Below the pieces are notes generated by a model, which ran no database searches, had not been told where the DNA came from, and saw nothing but the letters and a program-made list of their open reading frames with translations. A DNA stretch of 64,000 nucleotides from Wuchereria bancrofti (taxonomy: Eukaryota; Nematoda; Chromadorea; Rhabditida; Onchocercidae): assembly GCA_005281725.1 (NCBI GenBank), contig SSBO01000007.1, positions 4,932,031 to 4,996,030 of the forward strand, given 5' to 3'. Shown in pieces: positions 24,999-37,400 of the stretch (its first letter is position 1; each line of letters opens with the position of its first letter). Made by a program: the position numbers and the translations under genes.

Positions 24999-26520
24999 TA
25001 AGTTGTATTAAATTATTGTCTCTGTGCATCATGTCTTTTTATTTTGCTGTTTTGTAGGTGATGTTTTTAGAGTGCGTAGAGAGAAAGTGTTAGTCGGAGA
25101 AATACATTTAATGATCTAATTTATCCAATTTTCGCTGCATTAATATCTTTTTCTGTTTACTGAACTATTAGAGCCAACACTTGGTATTCTTATAACAAGT
25201 GCTGTGCACACCATTATTCATTTATTCAGTATTTCAGAAGAAGTAGTTACTGATGAGACAGCTTGCCCGTTTTGAATTTTTAATAACGTCATTAGTCTTT
25301 GACTGTAATATATAATCATTCTTATTCTTGTCAGGTTGTGTAGTATGACCAACTCTCATGTCTTTCAGTTCTATTTCTTTGAGATTATTGGATTTGGAAT
25401 TTTTCTGTCTTTTTGAAGCATTTAATGACAGCTTGTTGGTAAAAGTTCTTTTCTCAATTAAAAGAATTTCACCATTTTCAGTAAACACAGATGAATATGG
25501 GTTTTTGGCATCTAGAACCTTCTCGCTTCATGATATAACATTAATTATTAGGATCGTTTTCAGGGAAATTGATAGCAGAATGCATTATTTTAACATTTCC
25601 TTTATTTAATGGCCAATTTATGCCACCAAGTGGATTGACATTGTTTCAGGAATCTTCTTAAATTGATAATTTCTACATTGATATGTTTTTTGTTTAAATG
25701 AAAACGCAGACAAATTTTCTAAGTTTTTTTTTGTATTGTACCTGTTTCTCAAAAAATACGGGTTCTTGTCTTTTAGTACATTCAAAAAGTTTTACTGTTT
25801 CACTTTGCCACAGTGCTCACTACTTCTTTTTTTGCAAGCATTTTTAAAGTGCTCTAATATATTTTCTTTTTTAATTTTCATGTTGTTTTATATTTGAATG
25901 AAATTTCTTACGCACTGTTTAATTTCGTTTCAGTTTTTCATTAACTTTAACTGGCAATCAGTAAAGATTATTTGTGTGCCCATCTTATTCATAATTTATA
26001 ACTAAATTCCCTTAACGTATTGTAATTATTTTTTAATGGCAATAAATGTTTTATGTTGTTTAGAGCGTATTAATTCCCTCGGCTTTCTTCTTGCTCTTCT
26101 ATTTCGTCAGTTTTCATTCCTTTTATTGCTGGTAGGTGCATTTGCCAGAATGTTTATGAGATTCGTATCGATGACTTCAACGGAAGCTGTTTTCATTGTG
26201 ATAGCAGATTGGCATACTATTTGCATCGCAGCTAATAATTTCCGTGATTAGTGTCAGGTCTGGGAGCTACTAAAATCTTGGAGGTCTTAAAGATAGCTGC
26301 CACTTGTTATTGACTTTTTGCCTCAGAAAATGAGTATTTAAAGATATGGAATAAGGCTATCACTGTACATGAAATGTATTGGTTGATATCCAAATTTTTT
26401 AAGCAGCTAACGCCTAGCAAGTGTTGGCCCGTTTCAAAAGTAGAATTTTTCAGATTTGCAAATTTGGCAGATAAGGATTTTGATTATATAATACGAGAGT
26501 CAGTATTTATGTGAAATTAG
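24999..26520. other. Intergenic region between nmat and pfd-3
   Basis: About 1.5 kb. An 84-codon Lys/Asn-rich minus-strand frame at 25234-25488 and an overlapping plus-strand frame at 25358 have no family signature. A 71-codon hydrophobic frame at 26036-26251 is also unsupported. I would not call any of them a gene. Confidence 0.35.
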
Positions 26521-26521
26521 T
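26521..26521 (+). promoter_or_regulatory. Probable spliced-leader acceptor of pfd-3
   Basis: An AAATTAG acceptor ends at 26520, only four bases before the ATG at 26525. Such very short leaders are common in trans-spliced nematode mRNAs. Confidence 0.45.
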
Positions 26522-26524
26522 TCG

Positions 26525-28494
26525 ATGCAGGAGGAGAAGGAATTTGTCTCGGACCTTGTAGAACAAGGCGTCCCTACAGCTGAAGTGATGGTTAGTAATC
26601 AGTGAAACTGTAATTGTATTTTGATGTTCACTGAAATAGATAATTCCATTTTATGCGTATATAATGGATATCATTAAGTAATCTTGCTTTTCGTATGATA
26701 TTTAAGCTGTAGTTTAAAGTTCAGTTATATATCATTTAAATGCAGTTATTGCAAAGTGTAAGGTGATTGCAAGTTTTTTTTTTCTTTTTGTTTGAAATGA
26801 CAATACAAGAACTGAAGTCGGAAAAGTAGCAGAATGCTGCAGCATGATTTCTTTAAGATGAATAAGAAAGCGATAATAGGAAAATTACACATTTTTGAAG
26901 GTAAGTCCTGTTCAGGTTATTATTTTCAGGAGAATGTAGAAGCTTATTTAAAAAAAGAAGGCAATATCAGTGTAGAGGAAGGCATCAGACGTCTAGAAGC
27001 AATTTATAGAAAGTACAAACAGGTTGAACAGCAACTAACTGAGCAGAAATTACGGTACTGTTTTGTTTGGGTATATATATGGTTCATAGACAAAGACAGG
27101 ATTTCTTCCTAACACTCAGGAACAAAGTCAGCTTTTACAGTTTTGAAAATGTTTGGGAAAGTAAGTGATATATATAATTTATTTAATAGGGACAGATAAA
27201 CAGATCGTGCTAAATGATAACTGAAAATACATACACACCTTGGTTTATTAAATGGACTTCATTCTTATCATTTGAAATTATATTTCACTATCCTCCAAAA
27301 TCATGCGATACTGATGAGTATGAGCGAAGGATGAGTGTATTTGTTATTTGGAACTGTTTTGTTTGGATATATATATGGTTCATAGACAATTGATTTCGGA
27401 GTGAAGACTCAGCGTTCCAGTTCCTTTCCATTTTTCTCTGTATTCGTATCTCTGTTTTCTTACCCACTCAGAGTAATACTCATTTCGATCTGGTCGTGTC
27501 ATAGCAGAATCTTTATCTTAAGATTTTGATCGCAAAAATAAGGGTATTTCAGTTGTGTTTTAGTATCCTATAACGGCCTTTGTTTTTTGCAACATAAGTG
27601 GGAATATTCCTTATGATCCACTAACTTTTATTGACATATACCTTCAACAGTCTCTCTTACAGATTAGTTTCGAAGCTTCCAGATTTGGAAAAGTCAGTCA
27701 AAGTCATTAATCATTTAGAAGAAAAATCGGTTTGTTGATTTTTATCTTCACTCTTTTTGAAAATGATCTTTCAAGCTATGGTTTTTCTTTTCCGTTATCA
27801 ATCTTGTTTGAATTTGGTCCCGAATCTTAAAGTTTTCCTTTTTTTAAACCTTTTACTAATTTTTCAGAAAAAAAAAGAAACTATGGAAGTGACGCATTTG
27901 CTTAGCGAGCATGTTTATCAGCGGGTGAAAACAGATTCACTTGATAAAGTAACCAAATATGCTTTAATTCATTTGTTTCAGTAAATTGTATATCCACTTA
28001 TTAGTTGAATTTAAGCATTTTCACTCGAGAAATTAATTCAGGTGCTTCTATGGCTTGGTTCTAATGTTATGGTGGAATTCAGCCTAAGCGAGGCACGATG
28101 CATACTTGAAGATAATTATAAAAGTGGCAAGTCTTAGCTCTCTGTTATTTGACAAATTCATTATTGGAAATGTCTGTGACTGTTTCTTATTCTTTTAATT
28201 CCAGCTAATCTTTTTCTACTGTTGAATTATTAAATGTCCGTATTACTTCACTGATCGAAAAGCAGTGATTGAGTGATTGAATTTACAATATTTTTGTTTT
28301 TCATAAAATATAAGTTATTTCTTCTCAGTTTAATGCATAATTTAATTAGTGCCATTAAATTCTTTTTTTTAGCAAAGGATGGAGTGACGAGATATGAAAA
28401 AGAGTTGGCATTCCTGAAGGATCAGATAACGACAACGGAAGTCAACATGGCTCATGTTTACAACTATGGTATTAGACTGAGAGCAGATCGATAA
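26525..28494 (+). CDS. pfd-3: Prefoldin subunit 3 (VBP1)
   Basis: Six exons: 26525-26590, 26930-27054, 27663-27729, 27868-27948, 28042-28126, 28373-28494, giving 181 residues. Prefoldin is a hexameric cytosolic chaperone that hands nascent actin and tubulin to the chaperonin CCT. Landmarks of the alpha-type subunit 3 are PTAEVMENVEAYLK at the N-terminus, an N-terminal helix (RLEAIYRKYKQVEQQLTEQK), the hairpin VLLWLGSNVMVEFSLSEA, and the C-terminal helix ending with TTTEVNMAHVYNYGIR. Intron 5 appears to start with GC (GTG|GCAAGT, 28124-28132). That choice keeps the hairpin-to-helix spacing of human VBP1. An alternative GT donor two bases upstream would delete one residue. The start codon follows a likely trans-splice acceptor. 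Confidence 0.95.
27056..27389 (+). repeat. Pair of ~38-bp direct repeats in pfd-3 intron 2
   Basis: A segment running from the intron 2 donor (about 27056-27095, including CTGTTTTGTTTGG and TATATATATGGTTCATAGACAA) recurs at about 27353-27389 with one or two differences. The first copy abuts the splice donor. The pair suggests a local duplication of the intron's 5' end. Confidence 0.7.
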
Positions 28495-29199
28495 CGTCTT
28501 TGCCATTTGCTATGCATTTCAATCAAATATTAACGTTTTGAATTTAAGTTTTTTGCGAGCATCTGCAGAATAGCTCTGGCTGGTTCGAGTTGTAGACATT
28601 TCAGCCCCCATTAAGTCTTACCATTAATTTTTACGATTTTTAATCATGTTCTTACTCGTATAAACTTTTTCCAATGTTTTCCAACATAATAGAGTTGTCA
28701 TGTGTCAAGGACTATATCCTTAACTTCACCACTGTAGTAGTTGCTGAGAAAAAATATCCTACGTACTAACTCTTTTGGAATTGGAATGAATTCGTTGTTT
28801 ATATATGGCTAGTTTTGTTTAGGTCATCTCATGAGATATTTTGTGTATCACTTCACTACTAATTAGTTATCACTGCCGGTGCTAGTTTTAAATCAATTAC
28901 AGAACATATATATACTAAAGCGGGAGAAGTTTATCCATATCAAGTGATACCAATAATGCAAATGGGAGGGAAAAGAGAAATTACAACTTTCACAAAAAGC
29001 GCTGATGGGGAAATCTTGGAGTAACTTTAGTGCTAATCTTGGTCTTCAGAGCGAGTTTAGGAATATAACACCTAAATATCATGAAATGCTTTTTGTGTCA
29101 CTTTACGACTAAATATCTCACACTTGCCACTTAAAAAACACATATACAAGAAAGTCATTAACATGGTTTCGAGGAAAATGAAGAAACGGAATAAAAAAC

Positions 29200-29225
29200 C
29201 AGAGGTGTTTTACTTAACACCTCTG
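29200..29225. repeat. 10-bp perfect inverted repeat
   Basis: CAGAGGTGTT at 29200-29209 and its exact reverse complement at 29216-29225 are separated by a 6-base spacer. It can form a small stem-loop. Its function is unknown. Confidence 0.85.
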
Positions 29226-29378
29226 ATTCAGAAGAGTTATTATCAACCTTATATACATATATTTCCCGGTTTCCACATATGGAGGGGTCCATCACGGTTT
29301 GAACGTTGAGCTAAAGAATTTTACAATAATACATGTTTCTTTGGTTATCACCACATACAGGCCAAACCCCCACATTAG

Positions 29379-29418
29379 GCGACAGTAACGGTCCCGCATT
29401 AGGGACCGTTACTGTCGC
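29379..29418. repeat. 17-bp perfect inverted repeat with 6-base loop
   Basis: GCGACAGTAACGGTCCC at 29379-29395 pairs perfectly with 29402-29418 across the loop GCATTA. The arms are more GC-rich than the surrounding DNA, so the hairpin would be stable. No coding frame overlaps it usefully. Confidence 0.92.
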
Positions 29419-29742
29419 GACATTTGCTCGACATGTTTTAAAGGAATGACATTAAGAATTGGAAAAGATAAGCATTACAAAATCGTAGGAGAAACAGAGC
29501 ACAAATTTTTAAAAATATTATTATCTTTATCACTGCTGCAAGAAGGAGGGCTTGTTTATGGACTCCAATCATTGGAAATAAAGTTCATGATTCTTAAATT
29601 AAGTACCAGAGCGTAAATATGGAAGGATTTTTACAATAATGGATGGCAGCAGAACAATGGAGAAAAAGTAATGAAGCGAGATGTCATGATCTCAGCATGT
29701 GGAATAGAAAATTAGTGTATAGACGAGTGGCACAGTACAACT

Positions 29743-32700
29743 TCATGGGCGATGAAACCTGAAAAGATTTGAAACTTGGAAAAAGATCTGATGCTAGTAG
29801 TTAAGAAGTTTCTTGTCATTACTATCGCATATTGAAAAAGTCATTTCAAGGTAGGAATCTTTTTTCCTTTATGCAAACTAAAGAATAAAATTGAAAGAAA
29901 TACCGTGTAAATATACGGCTTTCTTCATGCACATCCATCTCTGTTGCCTTGAAATCATTAAGTTCCTTCCTGATCAGTGCCTGCAATGACAAAATATTTC
30001 AATTATTTTTCCAAATCAATAGATTGCTGAAAACGTAGTCAGTTCTTTCAGTGCAATGAAAATTTTTAAACCTTATCAACTGGTGTTAATCTTGTCCAAG
30101 GTTTGTCTGCTTTTCGATCATATGCTTCCGCTTCTGTTACTTCCACATAATCATTAAATTTGATTATCTGCTTATCCTTCAGCTCTTGTACTGTTGGACG
30201 GAAACTGAGCTGAAAATAACAAACACTCTTGATTTCAATCTGATCTACCTGCACTATAAATTCCCAACAAATATATTAGTAAATTATATGCACCAAATGA
30301 ATACAACAACTGAAACATATATTTATTTACCTTACGCAAGAGGACTTTGCGTGTTTCGTCCATGGCTATTTTGGAAGAAATTGAAGCATCTTTGGCTTTC
30401 AAAATATTACGCTGCTCCATTTCTTCAACAGAAGGCCGTTCGCTCAACTTCCTACAAATTTGGTATGCTTGTTGGGAATGACTGAAATTACTAGTGTTCA
30501 GTGAAAGTATATTTAATAAAAAGGAACCTTTCCAACTTAATACTTGCTTTGTGCATCAGTCGCCGTCTTTCATCGGATGTTTGATTCGGAATGTCATCGA
30601 CAGGATCAGGCACATTCAACATTTTCGCAAATGTGTCCTTTCTGGTTACCCGTAATGCAAAACTTGCTAAAAATACCCATAAAATGTAGTGGAATATCAC
30701 TAGTCAAAACCTGCTTCACTCTTTTAATATGCACAACATACTCAATGGAACATCTTCATCATCTTCACTAGATAAATGATACGGCACGATACGACTTGCA
30801 ATGGCTGGATTCGTACTATAACCAATACCACGACGTTTGCTTAATTTATCATCGCGATACTGGATGTCTGTATCGCTATCGCTATCATCAGTCAGTCTGG
30901 ATGGCAACCTCGATCCATTACAGCTAAAACATGTTATATTCGAATTTCGACAAATTTCTTTAGAAATTGACCTTTTTGACTAATGATATTCGAAATTCAG
31001 AAAAATTCACCTCAATGGTTGATCAGGACGATCAGTACCTGCTGCTCCCGAAATCCTTTCGCTCAAATGCATTTTTCGACTCGGTGTTCGTTTCACAAGT
31101 CTGAATCTACTAGGTGCACCAGGCTTCTTTAGCACTGGCTTATTTGGTCGCGCTGACAGATCAGGCTCTTTTGCAACGACTTCTTCAACAACCGCAGTTT
31201 TCATTTCTCTGGGATCCAACTGGAAAGTTATGCATTCCTGATCGGTGGGCTGTTCATCATTTATGCTCTCTCTCTCTTGATTAAGCTTTCCGACTGCAAA
31301 AATAACACAGTTTTGGAAAAAATAACATTCAGAAATCTTTATAAAATACACTAGTTTTCCATAAAATTTCCAAAAATTACTTTGAGTAATGGAAGCGGCC
31401 TCAAAATCTACCAAATTTCCTGCCGTAAGATGACCAGCATCTATTTCCACATCCTTAATACTTGCTAAATTACCCGCATTAAGTGCATCTCTGTGCTCAA
31501 CGATTACAACTTTTTGAACTGGTACTACTACTTCTTCAGTAGTTAAGCGGAGGATATTTCCACCAGAACTTCCTCTGAAACCTAGATGATAAAACTTTTT
31601 CAGTTGAAATCAAAAATATTTGGATATAACGCTACATTAAACAATTAAGGTAAGAAATTACAGAAAAACTGTGCTTTCATGAGAATTGTTTTACCCCTTT
31701 AATGAATTCAAGTTCATTCGAACGGGCGTTTGGGTCGGCGAGTTTAAACAGTTCCACTGTGCTGGCCTGTATGTCTCTGCAAAAGGTTTAAAGAAAATGA
31801 ATAAATTAATAGTGCATTCAAATACTAACGTTGAAAGTTCCTGTAATAGAAAATGATGATTTAAAACCTAAGAAAACAGACTCCACCTAATGACCGCAAT
31901 GGAAATTATGTTTGGAAAAAAAAGCTAAATGTTCAAAGACCATTTATTACTGATAACTGAATAAAGTAAGACACAAACAGAGACAAATCTGAAATGATGA
32001 GGTGAAATGATAGATATAAAATTTCCTGCCAGCAAGCAGCTTAACTTCTTCGTCTTCAGCAAGCCATAAAAATTTCTCTACAGCTGAATGTACGAATAAT
32101 TGATCGACTAATGAACATCAAAGATTATAAGGGTAGAGCTGCACTTCCTCAACCTCTTTCACTTTCTCTACATATATACGTATATATATATAAATGCGTG
32201 GAGAATGCCTTATTATAAACAAAAATTTCTAGTTATTCAATAATTCCACAATTTTTGAACTATGCATCAAAGTACCAAATGGTGGAAAATAAAAACTGAC
32301 GTTAAATTGACTTTAAATTTATAAAATTCAACAGTTCAATTAATTACTTCAACGACGGTTATAAAGAAACCCGGTAAACAATACTAAATGAATGAATGTT
32401 TCCAGACTGCAAATGAACATCATCTGATTTAGAACTATCACTGATGTCCTTTCTAACGCTACCCATCAAACAAAGTGGTAGTGCAAAAATACCTATAAAA
32501 GTCTTTCAAAATAGGAGAACTCTTCAATCTTTTCATAAAAGGATTTTAAACCAAGTTTTATTAGTACTCACACAGCGGTAAACTACATAAATCATTTAAT
32601 TTCAGCGCACAGATAACAAAATACGATTCAATACTAAATGAATGAATGTTTCCAGACTGCAAATGAACATCATCTGATTTGGAACTATCACGATGGTTAT

Positions 32701-34450
32701 AAAGAGTAAATAAGATGTGAACTTTTTTCTCCACCATTTGGTATTTTGATCCATAGTTCAAAATTAATAAAAACATAATAATGTTACTGACTCTATGCAT
32801 AAGTGTAAGCTGATCATTAATTGAAGCCCTAAACAAATTTCAAGTAGTTATAACTGCATTCCTAGTAATGTTTTTGAAGAATAAATAAGATGTGAACTTA
32901 TCAGAAGTGACAGCTATAACTGTATTCTTATTAAAACATATGAAGAACGAAGTACTGAAAAAGAAGAAAGCTTAACTTGAGAAAAAACGGACAAACAAAC
33001 CACAGGAACGATCCAAAACTACCTTCATAGTCGACTAAAATTTATAGTTTACCTACAAAATGAAGGCATCAGAAAAAATATTTTAAACGGTTAAAAGAAT
33101 ATTTGTTTTTCAAAATTAAGAAAACCAACCATCAACATCTGGAACAGAAAAGAGTGATTCCAAAGTGCTCAAAGATGAACGTATGATAGCAGGTGGTGAA
33201 TTTTCTTGCCTGTGATCACTTGTAACTCGTCTAAAAAGCAATTGCAGTTGTGTGATTCAACTTCTAAGTATTCATAATTATAGTAGTAGATTTCAAAAAG
33301 CTAATGAATAAATATCAAAATTAAATCCTTCGCCTCTTTATGCTAAACTTGACAAAGTTTCCATAACTTAATTACATCACTCAAACGAACATGTTATTTA
33401 TATATTCACAGCAAATTAATATTTAAGTATATGCGTTTTAATCTTATAGCAATACATAAACCTTACCGCAAAAAACGATAGTTCTGCAGTGTTAACAATA
33501 ACACCTATTAGCTGTGTAACAAGTACACAGCATTTCAGTGTACTTCTGCTAATATTAAAGCTATTTCTACATCTTGGTTCCAAAGCAACACAAAATCTCA
33601 CATATAAATTTAAAAAATGAACTAACCGTAGTCGTTCTCTCTGATGTCGTTTTCGCCATTTCCATGGTCGAAAAATGCGCAACCAAAATTTGCTTGATTT
33701 CAACGAACTGCCAAACACATGATAAGAGTGCTTCCTACGACTGTATCGTGATCTGAAAAATCATTCTTCTGCTTACGAACTTCGAAAAAAAAACCAAAGG
33801 AATTTTTTATTCATTTATATTTCTTTTTTCACTTATGAAACTATTCTTATAAAGTACCTTTTGGAATAATAGAAAACGGACTATTCCAGAGAATGACTTT
33901 GCTAAGGAAAAGTTTTCACCTACTTTTCAGTAGTTCTGTCGGAACTAAATTCCGCGTTAGCAACGTTCCCACTTGTCTGCTCAAAAACTGAAATTGCTTT
34001 AGGCGGTTTATGCTAAATTTAAGGAACAGAGATGAATTAAAATGAAGTCACTAAAATTCATTATATCTGAAGAGACAGATTTTTTGGAAACACAAGTATT
34101 TAAGATTCATAAAAGCCAAACAATTTATATCTGTATAAATGGAATTTTGTACTCCTTATAAACGGACCAGAGGTTAGAAGATACAGATGAATGAAACAAT
34201 TTTCGTGAATAAATCAAGCACTAGAGGATTAGGAAATTTAGCTCACAGTTCATCTAACTTTCAAGATGAATATCTAGAAATGTTCTTCTCGTTACTTGGA
34301 AATTCTTTAACTGTATTCTTTAACTGGATATTACCTTCTATATTTTTTGATTCAGTCGTTTCCTTCTGTATATCGACTTTCGTTTCAAGTTGAGATTTTA
34401 ACATAACATTATAAACTTTACTTTTTGAATGTGTTGAAATTGCAAATAGC
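29743..34450 (-). CDS. Phosphatase and actin regulator (Phactr family), 5' end not settled
   Basis: Thirteen phase-consistent exons: 34450-34335, 33987-33924, 33752-33627, 33230-33130, 31776-31695, 31574-31381, 31293-31011, 30923-30742, 30666-30528, 30451-30331, 30209-30072, 29980-29904, 29758-29743 (545 residues). Phactr proteins bind G-actin through RPEL motifs and PP1 through the C-terminus. Seen here: an N-terminal FWLRIFRPWKWRKR block (family consensus KPWKWRKKK); RKDTFAKML; two RPEL motifs, SERPSVEEMEQRNILKAKD and SFRPTVQELKDKQIIKFND; then the near-invariant tail YVEVTEAEAYDRKADKPWTR, ATEMDVHEESR and FTRFHRP. The N-terminal RPEL and the first of the C-terminal three look lost. The last exon is only 16 bp. 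The first exon is entered in phase 2. A candidate upstream exon near 35010-35080 ends in a phase-compatible AG|GTTTTG but has no in-frame ATG that I could place. Confidence 0.9.
32248..32768. repeat. Cluster of direct and inverted repeats inside a Phactr intron
   Basis: A 62-bp block at 32380-32441 recurs at 32630-32691 in the same orientation with a single difference near its end. A second block at about 32248-32297 (containing TACCAAATGGTGGA) recurs in inverted orientation at about 32717-32768. Shorter pieces such as AATAAGATGTGAACTT occur at about 32710 and 32885. The set looks like a local fold-back or a decayed transposable element within the intron at 31777-33129. Confidence 0.75.
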
Positions 34451-37400
34451 CTGAAAATACAGGTATAATGAGAACCAATTATAATGATAATATGAGAATG
34501 ATGGGGGACAAAAGTCTATATCTTTATTCTCATTGTAGACGTCAGTTAATTTGACCACAGCTTAAAAAATATCTACAATACATTGATTATGAAGATATTC
34601 CTGGCTTATTTTAGTTTTATGTGCATATTTCTTTAGATCACAGTAATAAACTTCAAGGGGAAATGAACGAACGGACTTAAAAGATAGTGAGAATTATTTG
34701 GACTAGCTTCGACTTTGAGCTACTTTCAAATATAATGAAATTATACTTGCAAAAAAAATAAATAATACGTTTATAATCAAATTTCTGAAATAAAAAAGAG
34801 AAATGGGATTAAAATCCAAAAGGAAATAAGTGTGTGCAAGAAGATACTGTGCAAGCGACGTAAACAAGGTTAATATGATGGGCTCGGGTTGGACTTCAAG
34901 AAAGACAAAGTATAAATCAAACCAACAATCGCCTAAATGAACGCATTTATCAACCGACAATCCTGATTTATCACCATTCACCCGTCGTACCGGATATCGG
35001 CAAAACCTGTCGCCCCCAGACTGAATCACTATGCCACAAATACTACCGTAGTTGCCAGGCTCATGCGACGAATATGCATTGGTTAGTTTCTATGACAATG
35101 ATTATTCATTTTCCAAATTACAAAGGTATCTGCGATGGGAATTACCAAGTGGAATTGTCCCTTTCTGTTTTGAAACAATTTTTTGAATTCAAAATGATAT
35201 CTTATCATCTTTGAAAAGACTTGAATATTCAAATGATATCTTATCATCACTTATTCGACCTGTTTAACCATAGAATCAATTTGTCACTTCCGACCCTTTT
35301 GCTCTTCCTTCTGTCTTTCTCTCCTGTGTTATCAGGTATCTTGATGTCATCAGATGACGGCTGGAATGGTACTGATATGATCAATTAATAGTCCTAAACT
35401 TAATTCCCTTCACCTGTTTAATAAAGGTGAATATTTCTGTCTGTTCAGTTAAGCACAGTTAGTTTAGTTTTGTTAGCTTTCCTGAATAACAAATTATTAG
35501 TGAGAAAAAGTGATGAAAATATGATTGTAGATGGCAGAATGAAGTAAAACTTTCCGTTTTGGCAAAATTAAGTTTGAAAGGTTTAACAGAATTTGATTTA
35601 AAATATATGAGTGCCACCGGAAGAGCAGGTAACAAAAACAAATTGAATCATGGCAGCAATAATTAATTCTCTGTGAAGCGAAAGGATCAAGTATGAGAAG
35701 GTATCAGGAGAGATACAAAAATTTATTTAACAGTAATAATAGCTTCCATTAATAACAATAATCTTCTCCATTTCATCCATAGTTCATTATTTTTGGCACA
35801 TTTTATGCTAATTATTTTGATAGCGAAGTTATTGACGTTAATTAATTAACTGATCGTAAATCAATAAATCTTTGAAAAGCACTTTTCTATATCATCAGAG
35901 AGGATCTTATGTAGTTCATCAAACAATGAGCTTTTACTGGAGAAAAAATCTAGGAAAAAGATGAAATTTTCAAATTTTTTGAAGTGCCTTTAAAATTTCA
36001 ATTCCTGTTCAGTGTCCCATCAAATAATGGCATTTCCTCAATTACTTAAGTAGTTATTACAATTATCAAATCGATAATTCTGTCATTATCCTCCACTTCT
36101 AAAGTCAAATTTTGGATGTGTTTGTTTGGATAGAATTTTTGAGAAATTGTTAAAGGAATATTTATGAGATAAAAAGGGAAAGGATGTTGTAATGATGATA
36201 TTCAGCTCTTTCATTAAGCAATGCGGTAACTATACTTTAGATCAGTTTAAAAGATACAAAGATGTTTCACCTATTTCAACATTTCCAGATGAAATAACAA
36301 GCGCCACCATAACTGCTAAACCTGACAAAGAAGAATCTCTCTAATGGCTTAATTTAGTCATTGCACAGCAACCACAAATGGATGCAAGCAGAAATGAAGG
36401 AGAGAGAGGGACAGTGAAATATTGTGTTTGCAACATGCAAGGAGCGCTGTCATCGTTAGATGACAGATGTCCTATTTCTCGGCAATATGAACCTTCCCTG
36501 ATGCACAACACTTCTGCCTATAATCACTACTCATCTTTTAGTGATGATACCTTAAGATACCTGGTGAAAAGACCTGATTGACTGATTCATATATGAAAAG
36601 ACCTGATTCATCCATTCACCATTATTCTTCTAAAATCGATCAATTTTTAGATTGTTGTAAAGTTTTGCAGCATTTCGATAGAACAGCTTTCTCAAAAGAA
36701 AATTTCATTTATTTATTTGCTCAAGTGTATGTCTTCTTTTTCATATGAAATATGTATGTAAATTTTTGAATGGCAAATTGGTGAAATGAATATTCTCCGT
36801 AGTGAAAAAATTATTTGAGTTTTTTGCTCAAAAAAAGGAGAAAATAATCAGCTTATTAGCAAATTATACGGCACCTAAACCAGAAGACGTGGAAAACTTG
36901 TTTTTTTTTTTTTTGTTTTACTTTAACAATTTACATGTACAATGAAAAGAAACGGTGAACGCTAAAAGAAACAGAGTAGTATCATTGGAAAGAGCATCAG
37001 AAAGAGTTGCAATATACTAAAGAAGGTTATCACTGATCAAATTTATACCTTTCGATCTCCGAAAAAAGTTCATGAAATATTCTATTGCAGTTAGAAAATT
37101 TTGAAAGGCAATTCACACAGTCGTCATATAAGTGAACTGAAAATTAGCTTGAAGGAATTCTGAGAAAAATAAAGCGACAATAGTTATCCCTATTAAGTGT
37201 AGTTATTTCTATTAAATTACTTAGACAGTAGTTATTATTAAATTATTACCATTAACTTTTCCCCGCCAGATTTGATGTTCAACTGTATATATTTAAAAAA
37301 GAAAAACAAAACATGATAGCTTGACTTGAACCGCTACTTTTGATATTTTTAATGAGTAAATTGCTGTCCAAACTAAAAACTGGCTTTAAAAATTTAAGAA

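Larger units (their letters stand above)
28495..29742. other. Convergent intergenic region with two perfect hairpins
   Basis: The region between the ends of pfd-3 (+) and the Phactr gene (-). It contains two perfect inverted repeats, listed separately (29200-29225 and 29379-29418). The 61-codon frame at 29124 overlaps the first hairpin and is not supported as coding. Confidence 0.5.

Noticed and set aside
25234..25609. Overlapping plus and minus frames between nmat and pfd-3
   Set aside because: Low-complexity Lys/Asn/Ser composition, no splice context and no known domain.
34703..35029. 108-codon minus-strand frame as a separate gene
   Set aside because: No family signature. At most a short piece may be a 5' exon of the Phactr gene.
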